Shown: piece after piece, positions 40,306 to 52,830 of the stretch
Layout: each line of letters opens with the position of its first letter
Numbering within the stretch: position 1 is the first letter of the stretch
Origin: Eleginops maclovinus
Lineage: Eukaryota; Chordata; Actinopteri; Perciformes; Eleginopidae
Assembly: GCF_036324505.1 (NCBI RefSeq)
Contig: NC_086371.1
Coordinates: 1,011,501-1,075,500 of the forward strand
Reading direction: 5' to 3'
Length of the DNA: 64,000 bases
The notes under the pieces: model-generated
Database searches by the model: none
What the model was told of the DNA's origin: nothing
Seen by the model: the letters and a program-made list of their open reading frames with translations, nothing else
Program-made: the position numbers and the translations under genes

Positions 40306-43300
40306 GTAAGGGAGGGGGGATGCATTCACCTGATTCATTACAAAAGCGGTTGATGCAAAGACGTGGATGGATCGATTTGTGCAAGGCGCAAATGAAGCCA
40401 GTGACGCTGTCTTGCAAAATCCAATCATGGTTGAGATTGTCTTCCTGTTTGTGATGGTTAGAAATAAAACTTATAAGCCATTGGCTGCAGACCTGATGAA
40501 CATTATTATTGCTTTTGACTGATTTCTGCACTGAAATCCCAATATTAATGCAAGGCCAGGTTTATTTATACAGCCCCTTCCAACACAAGGCGATTCAAAG
40601 TGCATTAAGAGCACTAAGGCATAAACAAATGGCATTTAAAAACAGTTATTAAAAAGCGAAGAGAATAAAATGAACATAAAACAAGACTAAAAGTTACAGT
40701 GCAGTGTGGGATAAGAACAGTTCAATTAAAAGCAGCGGCATAAAGACAAGTCTGCAGCTTGGATTTAAAAGGACCTGCAGGATTCTGGGAGTTTGTTCCC
40801 GATATTTGGAGTATGATAACGGCTCCATGTTTAGTTCTGACTGTTGGAAAGCAGAACGGTCCCAGGAGACCTGAGAGTTCACAGGGGTTCATAATGTAGC
40901 AGCAGATCAGAATAAACCATGCAATGCTTTATAAAGCAGCAGCAGGATGGAGTCTCTGACAGGAAGCCAGTGAAAGACCTCAGAGCTGGACTGATGTGAT
41001 CCACTCTCCACCAGAGGCACCATATACAGCTTTCTCTAAGCCGTCTCCAGATGGTGTCATGATGCCAGACACAATGGCGTCTGTTGTCCCGGGCGTACCT
41101 GGGACTGTTCACTGCACAAAGCAGCCATGCTGTTTATTTAGGCCGTGGCTGATGTTGGTATCTGCAGCACGTGGAGATAGCCTGGCCCTGTAGTAGCACT
41201 TCTAGCTCCAGTCACCTGAGTAAATCCAAATGATGCAAGGCAACGTTTGGATGCCTCTTATCCCTGCCTTTCTCCCCCAGGTGCTGATGGGTATCTTCCA
41301 GGTGGGCTTTGTCTCTGTTTACCTCTCGGACTCCCTGCTCAGTGGCTTTGCGACCGGGGCCTCCCTGACCATCCTCACCTCACAGTTCAAATACGTACTG
41401 GGCCTGAAGATCCCGCGGCCTCAGGGCTGGTTCACGCTGTTTAAGACCTGGTACGGCGTGCTCAGCAACCTGCAGCACACCAACATCTGCGACCTGGTGA
41501 CCAGCCTGGTGTGTTTGCTGATCCTGCTGCCGACCAAGGAGCTCAACGACCGCTTCAAATCCAAGCTGAAGGTAAACACACCGGGCTAGTCCTGGTTGAC
41601 GGAGATTACAGTCAGAGGTTCCTTTTGCTTTCCTGTTTCCTCTTATTTTGCTTTTCTTTTCTCCTGGTGTCTTACTTTCTGTGCCTGATGGTCTCTGTGG
41701 GTTCACCTCCCACTCCAGCTGTGGATTTAGTCTGGTCTTCCCTAGTGACCCTACCTCGTGCTCCCCGGTTATTTGAACGGCTCCTGGGTCCGCCTTCCTG
41801 CCTAAGCGTGACATATTTTGACCATAGAGCAATCCTTTACATTAAAGTGCATCTAATTCAGTATAAAATATCCCTTTTTGTTCCAGTACACTTTCAGAAC
41901 TCTCTGTCTGTGTTCAGGATGAAATAAGAGTTGTCTGGGGTTCAGGAACTGTTTACTGACTGCGATGGGACTCTCAGCTAGACTTTGGGGTTAATGCTTA
42001 CATTACAGAGACAATCTCTCTCGTCTTACTTTACATTTATCTAGCTGATGCTTTTAATCCAGAGAGACTCACGATAAGGGAAATAACCCATACAGATTCT
42101 GACCGCTTGCAGGTATGCCTTGTGGTTTATTCTCCAAGGCAAGGTTGGATCAGTTGGTGTTCTGTCTTCAGTCTCCTGGTATCAATGGGGGGGCTTGTTG
42201 TACCGTTTTGGAGCCAGGACAGCAAACACAGTGAGGGAGCAGCAAGCCGTTACAGAGCAACGTTTATCCCAGCCTTTCCCTTTACCTCTCTACCTGCTGG
42301 TCTATGTTCTTGTAAGCTTCTATGATCTCAGCAGCATCCTCTTCCTCCCCCCCCCCCCCCAGGCTCCGATTCCCTTCGAGCTCTTCGTGGTGGTGATAGC
42401 GACGCTGGCTTCTCACTTTGGAAACTTCAACACGGACTATGGGTCGGGGGTGGCCGGCACCATCCCCACGGGCTTCCTCCCCCCCCAGATGCCCCTGTGG
42501 TCTCTGATCCCCAACGTTGCCGTCGACGCCTTCTCCATCGCCATCGTGGGCTTCGCCATCACCGTGTCGCTGTCGGAGATGTTCGCCAAGAAGCACGGCT
42601 ACACGGTGGACGCTAACCAGGAGATGTACGCCATCGGCTTCTGCAACATCCTGCCGTCGTTCTTCCGCTGCTTCACCACCAGCGCTGCGCTCACCAAGAC
42701 CCTGGTGAAGGAGTCCACGGGCTGCCAGACGCAGATCTCCGGGATCATCAGCGCCCTGGTGCTCCTGCTGGTGCTGCTGGTCATCGCACCGCTCTTCTAC
42801 TCCCTTCAGAAGTAAGCATGGGATCAGTTCAGCCATCATGAATCCAGTATTCAACTCAGCTGTGTGAAGGTTTTAAGGGATTTGTTGGGTGAAATCTGGA
42901 AAGAGAACCAGCAGGCTATGACCAATAGAGGTAGGAGCTTCTTGATGTTACCAACATAAGACACTTGGCGCCTTTATGAAGAGCTGCGCAGGGCAGGTGT
43001 GTGTGCTGGACCAGTCATTTAGAGTTTCGGTCAGGCTGTTTTTCCAGAGATGTATTTATCTGTAATCTGTAAATTGCATGTGAAGGAGGATCATAATTAC
43101 AGAGCATAAATCACCAACCACTGCAGCCGCTCAGAGCCGTGCACGTTGAATCTAATATCGATTCTTTTCCTTCCATGTTGTTGTTGGTTCAAAGTTTTTT
43201 TCTAGATTATAACAGGAGAGAGACTCTCATTTGCTTTGTTCTTATCTGGTTTGCCATAAAGAGAGGTTTAAAGGGTGGACTTGGATAAATACAGATAACC

Positions 43301-44064
43301 TGTGGTTCAGGGTTAATGCTGACTACAGCGAGCGACACTTTGGTGCAGAGCAGTGTCAACCACAGAGGTGATGGGACTTTTCCCCCAGTCGCTTTGAGCC
43401 TTAATCACTGTTTGATGATAAAACACACACATAGACTGCAGTGTGTGTTTGTTATCCAATTCTTTTTGCCTGCTACTCTAGCCAAAATTGTAAAGAGCCC
43501 GGGATAGAGATGCATTCCCCAGAGAAAAGCCCACATTTCTGGTTTAAAAAGGACTAAAATAAATACCTTTAAACATTATTTAAGTCTCTACACTACAATG
43601 ATATCCTTGGGACCTTTTGCTCAGAGTACATCACATTACAATTAACTGACAAAGTGACTTACAAAAAGTGCATTCAGTCGTGAAGAAACAAACTCAAAAG
43701 CGAGAATCCTGCAGGAACATTAGATATCTATAAACCAAACCAGATCTGCGCCGCTGCTAACCTCTGGAAGTGCACTAATAGGATCCTGGAAATGTTCTCT
43801 TTAGTGAAATAATGATTACCATCAGAGACGAAGGAAGTAGGAATCATTTCCTTCTTTCTGAGTGTTGAGGGATATTTCGTGCATGTAAAGCTAGGCATTG
43901 CTTTTTGTTTTCAGATTCAGAATGCTCCAACGCCAGCGACCTTTACACATATCGGACATTTCTCTTTGGCCCCGGCAAATAAGATAGAATAACCCTCAGT
44001 AAACACAGAACAACATACATTCATACACACAAAGGGAGAGAAATTACATCGTAGAGTGACAGTC

Positions 44065-44096
<32 letters not shown>

Positions 44097-44999
44097 ATGG
44101 TGACTGCCGAGGGAATGAAGGACTCTCTAGAAGTGTAAAGGGAGATCTTGTCCCCTCATGTTCTTGTAAAAAGCGTCTAACCTTTGCCCCTTCCTTCTCG
44201 TCTCCTTGCCTCCTCCTCCCTCAGGTGTGTGTTGGCCGTCATCATCCTGGTGAACCTGCGCGGCGCTTTAAGGAAGTTCCTGGACATCCCGAGCATGTGG
44301 CGGGTGAACCGCGTGGATACGTCCATCTGGCTGGTCACCATGGCCACCTCGGCGCTGGTCAACACCGAGCTGGGTCTGCTGGTGGGGGTCCTGGTGTCGG
44401 CCCTCTGCGTTATTGGCCGGACCCAACAGGCCAAGGTCCTGGAGCTGGGGCGGGCTTCGACCCGGGGGCATTATGAGGACGTGTCGGCGTACCGCGGCCT
44501 GCGGACTCACCCCGGCGTGGCTGTGTTCAGGTACGACGCCCCGATCTACTACGCCAACCAGAGCCTGTTCAAGAGGTCTCTGTACAAAAGTGCGGGGCTC
44601 GACCCGCTGAAGGAGAAGTCCCGGGTGATGAAGTTCAAGAAGAAGAGCAAGGTCCCGGATGTGAACGGTACGGGGAAAGGGGAGGAAGCCGGCGTGATGC
44701 TGGAGAACAAACCCTTACGCAGCGTGGTGATCGACGGCAGCGCCATCTCCTTCCTGGACACCGCCGGGGTGGGCGCTCTGAAGGAAGTCCGCAAAGACTA
44801 CGCAGAACTCGGGGTCCAGGTGGTCCTGGCCCAGTGTAGTACCTCAGTGCTGGACTCCCTGCAACGGGGGGGCTACTACCCCGACAAAAAAGAGAGCGAT
44901 GCAGGAGAGGAAACGATGATCTTCTACACCATCGCAGACGCCGTCCACCACGTCCAGAGCCTCTCCGCTCCAAACGGAGACTATGACAGGAAATGCTAA
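39694..44999 (+). CDS. slc26a2: slc26a2: sulfate/anion exchanger (whole gene, 4 coding exons)
   Basis: The protein is a plasma-membrane sulfate transporter (sulfate/chloride, oxalate) that supplies sulfate for proteoglycan sulfation; human loss causes the diastrophic dysplasia group. Joining 39694-40305, 41281-41571, 42363-42811 and 44225-44999 gives 2127 nt, 708 residues plus stop (human about 739). The N-terminus is cytosolic and leads to [10 protein letters not shown]. The SulP membrane domain begins [20 protein letters not shown] (79-98) with the family signature [11 protein letters not shown]...GTSRHISVG. Sequons N165 and N176 fall in the large loop. Transmembrane segments continue through [10 protein letters not shown] (about 450) to 515. 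The STAS domain (about 540-695) carries [20 protein letters not shown]. Sequence is closest to SLC26A2 in all exons, and synteny with pde6a agrees. Function is by family. Confidence 0.95.
40551..41200 (-). mobile_element. Interspersed retroelement-like repeat in slc26a2 intron 2
   Basis: The segment from aggtttatttatacagcccc through ggaagccagtgaaagacctc resembles the antisense 3' part of a widespread teleost non-LTR element. No intact reading frame. Class from memory, uncertain. Confidence 0.5.
41281..41571 (+). CDS. slc26a2: slc26a2 coding exon 2 (residues 205-301)
   Basis: Ninety-seven codons from [20 protein letters not shown] to [16 protein letters not shown], membrane domain. Acceptor is tctcccccag and donor aag|gtaaac. 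Confidence 0.96.
41572..42362. other. Slc26a2 intron 3
   Basis: No gene seen. It ends in a 16-C run before the acceptor. Open frames that run into the exons (138 and 231 codons) are intron read-through. Confidence 0.7.
42363..42811 (+). CDS. slc26a2: slc26a2 coding exon 3 (residues 302-450)
   Basis: It reads [20 protein letters not shown] through [20 protein letters not shown] to [18 protein letters not shown] and a split Lys. The acceptor is preceded by an unbroken C run of about 16. Donor is aa|gtaagc. Confidence 0.97.
42812..44224. other. Slc26a2 intron 4 with a (TG)n run
   Basis: No gene seen. A (TG)n microsatellite lies at 44067-44094, about 130 bp upstream of the last exon. Confidence 0.7.
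44225..44999 (+). CDS. slc26a2: slc26a2 last coding exon (residues 450-708), STAS domain
   Basis: The acceptor ctccctcag|g completes the Lys, then [18 protein letters not shown]. It holds the final membrane segments and the C-terminal STAS domain ([26 protein letters not shown]). The stop TAA is at 44997-44999. Confidence 0.97.
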
Positions 45000-45770
45000 A
45001 GCCGATATCTATGTTTACATGCTGTCGTACAAATCAAACACAAAGGAGAAGGAAGCTGTTCCCTCTGTGCCTTATAAACCAAAGAGATGCAGTATACATC
45101 ACATATTTATACAAACCTGCTGCAGACAATCCTTTATTGAATACACGTTAGCATGCTAAATGCTGAAAACAAACGTCTTGAGAAACTAAGCCAAATATGT
45201 TATTTTTTCTGCACACAGACACCAACATGAGCCCGTTCACCTACACACAGGACCTTTTAGAGTCACGTCTCATCTGGAGGGGAAATTGTGACCCTGGCCC
45301 CTCTCCAGCTACCAGTCCACACTCTATTATGGTCCAATCTGGACTTGAACCAGCAGCCGTTCGCTTCCCAGGCCAGTCCTGCAGACTGAGCTACTGCCAT
45401 CCCATCTACGGTGTCATGTCCGTGCAAAGTGTCTGTGATCTAACGGTTATTTAACATTATATATTGTATAGCCTTTGTCCATGAAGTGCAATCCTCTTGT
45501 GTGAAGAGATGCTGTTTGAAGGACTCTGTATCAGAGCTCCAATATAGTTCAAGTTCATTCACTTCCCCGAATCAGATGCCTCCAGATTCTCCATCAAAGT
45601 CCCCCCTGCTGTCCTCAGACAAGCACTGTAGCTACAGAAGTCCTTCCTGCTGTTTCCTCTGACACAGGTGGGAAGCTTTTCTGTCCCGTGGGAGATTTGG
45701 TCGAGTTTACAAAGCCAAATAACTTCAGCAGAACCTCTGTTTACCTTTCAATGTGCAGCCTTTATGTAAA
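45000..45770 (+). other. Slc26a2 3' UTR / downstream flank
   Basis: Sequence following the stop codon. I see no clear AATAAA close by; a plus-strand AATAAA occurs near 47199-47205, so the UTR could be long. No gene recognised. Confidence 0.4.
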
Positions 45771-45777
45771 CACACTG

Positions 45778-45955
45778 GATTTCTGATCCTTTCTTTACTC
45801 TCCTTTTTTCTGGAGAGGAAGTAAAGGAACCGGAGCTCTGGATCTATTTGTTGTTGGAGGTGCGATATCTGACTCAGCAGCTTTAAGACGTGAAGACAGT
45901 TATTTTCCACACCTGGAAAGTGGGCGGGGCTTAGACAGGAAGTGACGTTAGCACA
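45778..45955 (+). repeat. Interspersed repeat family D, copy 1
   Basis: About 160-180 bp starting gatttctgatcctttcttta and including ctggagaggaagtaaaggaa and gctttaagacgtgaagaca. The same sequence recurs in direct orientation at 55671-55830. Confidence 0.85.
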
Positions 45956-46474
45956 TCATGAGCTATTTTCATGATCACCTGCTATACTGTTTTTATATCT
46001 GGCTCTCAGCTTTTACTGTTGCAGCCTCACACCGCCCCCCTCCCCGTCTCTCATGTCTCGGTTATTTCCCAAAAACAAACGCTCACCTTCCTGCAGCAGA
46101 TCTCTGGTGTCGTTCTAAAGCCTGACTTCTTTAGTGAGCGTGTCACTCTGATAAAGTACTTTATATTCATCCACAATGCATGTTTGCTGAGGGTGACCGT
46201 AGTACTGACTGTTACCACAGCTTGGTAAACACCCGACTGTCAGCTCTGTGATGAATGAATGAATGGGGGGGGGGGCTCCAATCAGCTTCTGTGTTAGAGA
46301 TCATCAAACTAGAAGGCCCTTTAATATGAAATACCTTATTATTATTTAAATGATGGAGGTCCATTGATTCCTGTATTTGTAATGAAGAATACATGAGGAT
46401 TACATCGTTAATGACTAATTAGGAAGGAAATGAAAACTCTTTTCAAACATTTTAAAAAGAGGTTCTGCTTGTTG

Positions 46475-46770
46475 GTGTTTTTAGTGCATGTAAATGGTCT
46501 GCAAAGGCTAAAACCCCCTATGCCTTAATCGACTCCTTTGTTTACTTCCGGAACATACTGACATCACTACGGAACAATCACGCTCCTATTGCCTAGCGTT
46601 GCGGCTCATTGTACGTGGGGCGGGACATCTGTAATCACAGAGCCGGCCAGCTAACCAATCAGAGCAGACTGGGCTCTGGTTTCAGACAGAGGGTGAAAAG
46701 ACGTGCTGCAGCACAGACAGTCTGAGAGACATAAAGAGCTTTCTGAACATTAGAGCGTGGAGACATGGAG
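46475..46770 (+). repeat. Interspersed repeat family A, fuller copy
   Basis: It runs from tttttagtgcatgtaaatgg through gcagcacagacagtctgaga to gaacattagagcgtggagac. Pieces of it lie at 25070-25125 and 31035-31185. It contains no open frame of note. Confidence 0.7.
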
Positions 46771-46815
46771 ACATGGAGACATGGAGACATGGAGACACGG
46801 AGACATGGAGACATG
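46762..46815. repeat. (ggagacat)n short tandem repeat
   Basis: About seven 8-bp units following the family A repeat end. Confidence 0.93.
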
Positions 46816-48454
46816 TCAATATATATTTATATTTCGGAATTTGACTTTCATCTTAGAATTTCACATTTTCCATTTTCTTCTTCTAAATTCCCCTTTTTCT
46901 CTCACGGAGTAACACTGGCAATGTTTGGTGAAACAACCTCTTATCAGCTACAGCTTCCTGTTGTTGTTGTTGCGGCCCAGGAGAGACGCCACATACTGAT
47001 ATACTGTTCACATAACGTCCAGAGCTTTACCTCAGAAAACACAGTGTCTCTTTCCTGCAGGACGTGTCGGCGCAGGTTTCCTGAGTCATTGCTCAGAACT
47101 TTACACAGACCTCAAAGAAGCTTTCATGAGAAGTGGTTCTGAACATATTGAATTTTCCTTCATGTCTAATATAAAGCCCTCATTGCAAAGTGCTTTAGAA
47201 ATAAACCTGCCTTAGCTTCCAGCTCACAGAAAACAAAAAGGGATCAACTCAGAGGATATCTGTTTGTCGCTTTAAGGTCTAAAACTAAGTGCCTTTAAAC
47301 GTGATTTTAAGTACAAAGCACTTACTGTTCACAACCATTCTTTCATATGTGTGACATCACTATGAATTATTAACACCTGTTGCTTTACACTTTGTTTTGG
47401 TGTAACCTGAAGTTTGGGGGTTACAGGAAACTAAATTCCCCAGTAAAGGTTATTATTACAGATTTCAGTTTCATATTTATGTCTGTCTTTTATTACTGTC
47501 TGTAATCCAATACACATTAAAGATATGCAATGTATACCAGAACAGTGTGTTCTTCTCTTCACTGTTAAAGATACTACATTTAGAACATGCTGATAAAATA
47601 ACTGATTATTCATTACTCTCTTCAGCTCTGTGTTCTGCAGGAATGCTGTTCTGTGAGGTTGCGACAACCGTTAAACCTCACGCTGTTAAATAACAGCCAT
47701 TACAACTGGAAATGCCACACCCATCCCAGCACAATAGAGTGGCGCTGTGTTGACGTGTTCCTGCAGGATCCTGAAGGCAGCATCTCCCTGGGTCCCTGTT
47801 CAGCAGCGTAATCTCAACATGTCAACAAAACATGATTTATCAGGTACAACCCTACGACAGCTAGAGCACGGTCACATGACTTCAGGTCTCCACCGCTAAG
47901 CTAAAGGCCAACTTAAGCATTATAGGTAGTCGTTTCTGCTTTTAAAACACTGTCTTGATTAACGTTCCCTCACATGAGCAACACTGACCTTGAGCACTTT
48001 ATCTAATGCTCGTTGTGCTCTTGTTTCTGCCCTTTGCTTCCCACTGAGACTTCCCTGGATGACGGATTACACGGGTTGCAGATAAAAGTCAACGTCTGTT
48101 TCAAGGAGAACGAGAATCCTTCAGGAGTCAGTCCATAGTGGAGTCTGGGTCTCTGAAACCCCAAATAAAACGCTATCAAGAGGAAATAACAAAGACCATC
48201 TGTCCTTCTCTGGCTGTAGAGGGACAACAGAGGGTGAAGGGAGAAGTGGAATAACTTTGGTACATATAAATGACATCTTTAGGCAATTACGTGGTGCAGG
48301 AACAACTCCTAAAACCCTGATCCACTGTTCAGTTTCAAGGTGAGCGAAAACCACCACCTGTCTCCCAAGATGAGGCATAGATATGCTGTCTGTGATCTAC
48401 CATTTACAATGCAAACAAAGGGGCCCTATTATCCTGCACATCTTCAACCCACCC
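46816..48454. other. Intergenic, no gene seen
   Basis: It contains one partial 72-bp minisatellite unit in inverted orientation at about 47860-47912 (gcacggtcacatgacttcag, ccaccgctaagctaaaggcc) and a piece of family B near 48295-48335. Confidence 0.5.
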
Positions 48455-48830
48455 ACCCACCAATCAATCAGAGTGTATTTATAAAGCCCAATATCACAAA
48501 TGTTACATGTGTCTCAGTGGACTTCACAGTTTGAATATGACACCTTCTGTCCTATACCCTCGCATCGTATGAAACCCCAGTCACGGGGGGAAAATGGCAG
48601 AAACCACGGGGGGAGCAACAGAGGAGGGATCCCTCTCCCAGGACGGAGAGAAGTGCAATAGATGTCGTGTTTACATTAAAGAGATAATACACGTGCAATA
48701 TAGGTAGTCCAAAATGCTGGAAAATGCATGTGTGACTAAGAAGACGATGGATCAGGTGTACATTAGAACTGTTTTTATTATCTCCCTGTGACATCTCTCA
48801 AGTAGTTCTGAAAAAGATGTGAAATCCTGT
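48455..48830 (+). mobile_element. Interspersed repeat of teleost type
   Basis: Words such as caatcaatcagagtgtattt, ataaagcccaatatcacaaa, aggagggatccctctcccag and gaagtgcaatagatgtcgtg match a common dispersed fish repeat as I recall it. No coding capacity. Confidence 0.55.
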
Positions 48831-51150
48831 AAAATTCAGGGAAAAAAGATCATATGAGAAAAAAAGTGAAATTCTGAAAATAAAGTCAAACTTAATAATA
48901 ATAAGTTATAAACAGGGTATCAGCATTTTGCACCGATATTTGTTTATCCCAAACACTTAAGGATCCAATGGTTCTGGATTTCCTGAAATGTCGCACAGCC
49001 ATGAGAGACTGGCCATGCCTCCCGCTCTGAACTGCCTGGAATGACTGATTAATGCCGTCTTCCCTGAAGTCAATAACTTATATTCTTTAAATATCATGCA
49101 AAAGAAACAACTGCAATTTAACTTCTAATGTTCCACAGGAGAGCTGCAATCTCTGAATCAGCAGGGCAGATGCATAAAAGGAAATACATATAACACATTC
49201 ATGAAAGCTGCTTGTTCAGATCGGTGTTGGCATACTGCAGCCGCCGAAGCAGTGACTTGGTTTCGCCACCAGGGGGCAGCATTGACCAGGAGGAAGAGGA
49301 GGCCTTGTTAAAGAGTAAGAGGGTCAACGGGGAATATGAGTTGTGCTGTTCTGTTGATAACTATTCAATGTATATATATATTGCACTTTGATTGACAACA
49401 CAGTGTTGAATATGTTGAAGCTCCGAAAAAATGAAGAGACTCACCAGGAACAGACGCAGAAGCGGCGGAGAGAAGGAAGTCAGATCAGTCAGATCCTCTT
49501 ATTGTCAAAGCTCCGGTTCAGGTCAGCTGGAGGACTTCCCACACTGAATAAACAGAAGTCTTATCAAACATTATTTATAAAGCACTTTCATACACAAACT
49601 GCTACAAAGACAAACACTTAATCCCAACAGAAACAAGAGTAGGGGTTCATCGAGATCAACACGTGGCTCTATAGAGGAGACATGTCACAGGATTTGGGGT
49701 CCTTTAGATAAAATAACAAGGGCACCTAATAAATGAAAATCCCTGTGTCATTGAGAACAGCTGCAGAACCAGTGGACCTTTCTCTGAACTCTGCTGAGTG
49801 TCCTCTGTCTGTCTGCAGAGAGCTGAGGACACAGAGGTGATTACCCTCTCTTTCCCGGCTTGTTGTCTCTCCCAAATGACTGTTCCAGGACGAGGCACCT
49901 GCTAACTTTTCATTATCACCCACTCCCCAGCGTCCTTTAAGAGAGATGATTACTACCTCTCTGGAGATGATGCAGGACTAATCAAAGTTCATTCCAGTTT
50001 AAATTCAGGCTTAGCATTTTCTGCATCACCTTTTTAACTTCCTAATTTGTGATGAAAGGACTCTTCCTAAATGTCGTGGTGTAGTGTGTACGGTTGCAGA
50101 CTCTCTCACACACGGTTATTCCTAAATTCAATTTCATGATTGTGGGGTTTTATCAGGAGATTTCCTGCGAGGGTCTGAGGGGGTGATATGCTGATACACT
50201 CATTTGTGATTATGGATTTTATAAATACAATTTCATTGATTGATGATTAAAAAGGGAGATGAGGCCAAGAATGGAGAAGTCCGAATTTAAAAAAGTCAGA
50301 ATTTGTAAAAAATAAATCTTAATTTTGAGAAAAAAAAACAAAAAAAGCCATAAAAAACATTTCTAATGAAAAAGACAGAAATTTGAGCAAAGTCAGAATT
50401 CTGAGACTACCAGAGTTCCCTGAAATGGGAACCAATATGATTATTAGTGGAAGTCTCCACACACTCTGATGTTACTGTATTGTACGTGCAGTCACGTATC
50501 AGGGAGACAATTCTCTATCTCTCCTAATCCCATTTCCGAGGTTCTTTAACCAGGTTAATATGAATGAATACGGCCACTTTAAGGTCAAGTGTTTCCCACA
50601 ATGCATTTGACTTTCAATTAGAGTCAGGACCGTGAGACGCTTCAGCACAAACACTTTCTTAACGTTGGATTTTTAAAGCTGCTTCATCCCATTCTGCCTT
50701 CTGCTTCCACTCCTGTGTTTGCGTCTCCTGACACACAGAAAGGCAGTCTGATGGATGGAGCGCGTGTCATCCGGAGGATATCATTTCAACCTGTCAAACC
50801 CGAATGTTCTGAGAGTCTGTATTTCTCTCTGACGGAGGAAGCCAGCGGGCGTTTTCTGTTGGCTGTCAGAGAGTTTTATCACCACTGTCGCGCATCCAAT
50901 CCACTCTCTGTCTTCCTAAAATCCAATTATTTTTCCCAGATACAGCCCACAGATCTGTAGTGTCAGTATTCCTCAGGAAGGAGCTGCTTTTAGTGAGTCA
51001 GAGCCTGATACCAAATGGAGGTTTGATTTTACAGGTGGTTTTATAATGAAGAGTCACTGCTGAGGTTACAGCCTGCTGCTAGCTCCAAGAAATTCTGTGT
51101 ACTCTTCCAGGCTCTGTGCTTCACCGTCAGAAAAAGGCTAGAAGTGCGCA
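48831..51150. other. Intergenic, no gene seen
   Basis: AT-rich. Cagaattctgag-type words recur at 50290-50410. Short frames (for example 50715-50960) have no recognisable domain. Confidence 0.5.
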
Positions 51151-51154
51151 CGCC

Positions 51155-52830
51155 TATAATAATATTAACGTAAAGTTATGTAGCGCCTTTCATGGTACCC
51201 AAGGTCGCTTTACAGATAGGGAGGAGAAAAGGGGAGTGGGGGTGAGGGATCAAAGGACTTAGTGCAGAGAAATGTTCTGAGGTGCTTTTTGAACATGGGC
51301 AGGGATTGGGCAGAGCGGACGTGGAGTGGTAGACTGTTCCAGAGTGTGGGAGCGTTGGCAGAGAAGGCCCTGTCCCCAAAAGTTTGCAATCTGGTGCGGG
51401 GAGTGGCCAGCAGGTCCTTGTCAGAGGACCGCAGGGAACGTGACTGAGTGTAAGGGTGGAGGAGATCTGTGAGGTGTTGTGGTGAGAGTCCATGGAGAGA
51501 TTTGTAGGTGAGCAGGAGGATCTTGTAGGTGATGCGTGACTTGACTGGCAACCAGTGGAGCTGTTGGAGGATGGGAGTGATATGCTGCCAGGGCTTTGTG
51601 TGGGTTAGAACCCTGGCAGCTGAGTTCTGGACGTACTGGAGTCTGCTAAGGGCCTTGGTGGGCAGTCCAGACAGGACACTGTTGCAGTAGTCCAGACGGG
51701 AGGTGATGAAGGCATGGATGAGTGTCTCTGTGACTGAAGGCCGGAGTCGTGAGATGTTTCTGAGGTGGTAGAAGGCAGACTTGGTGATGTTGTTGATGTG
51801 GGACCGGAAGGAGAGAGTGCAAAAGCTGCAGAAAGGTCAAGGAGGATGAGGATGGAGATGAGGCCATTGTCGGCAGCAAGCAGAAGGTCATTAGTGATTT
51901 TGATGAGGGCAGTCTGAGTGCTATGGTGGGTTCTAAAACCAGGTTGGAGGTGTTCGAAGAGCTCATGGTGGGACAGGTGATGTTGAAGCTGTGCAGCCAC
52001 TGCTCTTTCCAAGATCTTGCTGAGGAGAGGGAGGTTGGAGATTGGACGGTAGTTGTTGGGGTCGTCTAGGTCAGAGCCTGGCTTTTTGAGAGTGGGGATG
52101 ACTGCTGCCATTTGAAAGCTTGATGGTACCACACCAGAGGCAAGAGAAGCATGTATGATGGTTTGCACTGGATGGCAGAGGGTGGGAAGACAGGCCTTTA
52201 CCAGGGTGGTGGGCATTGGGTCAAGACTGCTGGTTGAAGACTTGGCTGAGCTGACCAGTTTTTTGACTTGGTCGGCATCCAGTGGAGAGCAGGCGGATAG
52301 GCAGCACTGAGGTGAGTGGGCAGCAGAGAGGTGAGAATCCTGTTGGGGCAGTGAGGGGCACAGGGAGAACCCAGGAGACTGGAGCTGCCGGTGGATGTTG
52401 TCCACTTTCTGCTGGAAGAAATCCAGGAACCTGGAGCAGATGCCTGAGCAAGGGCTTCTTTGTAGCTTGTGACCTGTTCTTTAAATGCTTCACGATGGAC
52501 AGTGAGGCCTGATCTTCTGTATCGTCTCTCGAGCCTACGTCCTGTGGTCTTCATCCTGCGGAGCTCAGGGGTGAACCAGGGGGCGGGACCAGAGAAAGAC
52601 ACGCTTGGTGAGAGGTGCTGCAAAGTCCAGGCTGAGAGACAGGGCAGGGTTGTAGTGTTCCACCATGCCATCAATTGTTTCGTAGGGGTGGCAGGTGGCG
52701 AGGTGGCTCGCTAGGGTACCAGAAAGTGTTGACGTACACACCCGTTTGATGTTCCTGAACGTGATGGGCCGTTTGGTGCACTGCTTAGGGAGAGGCACAG
52801 GGACCATACTGAAACCTAGAACAGACCGAG
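51155..52830 (-). mobile_element. L2-like non-LTR retrotransposon, 5'-truncated and internally deleted
   Basis: The minus strand encodes a post-endonuclease linker (SGPAPWFTPELRRMK), then reverse-transcriptase start ([51 protein letters not shown]). After a break it encodes the L2-type C-terminus ([40 protein letters not shown]). The segment with the catalytic Y/FADD box is missing: LDLSAAF jumps directly into the HIN region with a frameshift. The 3' tail (tagcgcctttcatggtaccc on plus) is L2-like. A dead copy. Confidence 0.85.

Noticed and set aside
41230..42854. Longer or antisense frames over slc26a2 exons (150, 190, 138 codons)
   Set aside because: They are shadows of the real exons on the other strand or read-through into introns; sense frame and splice phases fit SLC26A2.
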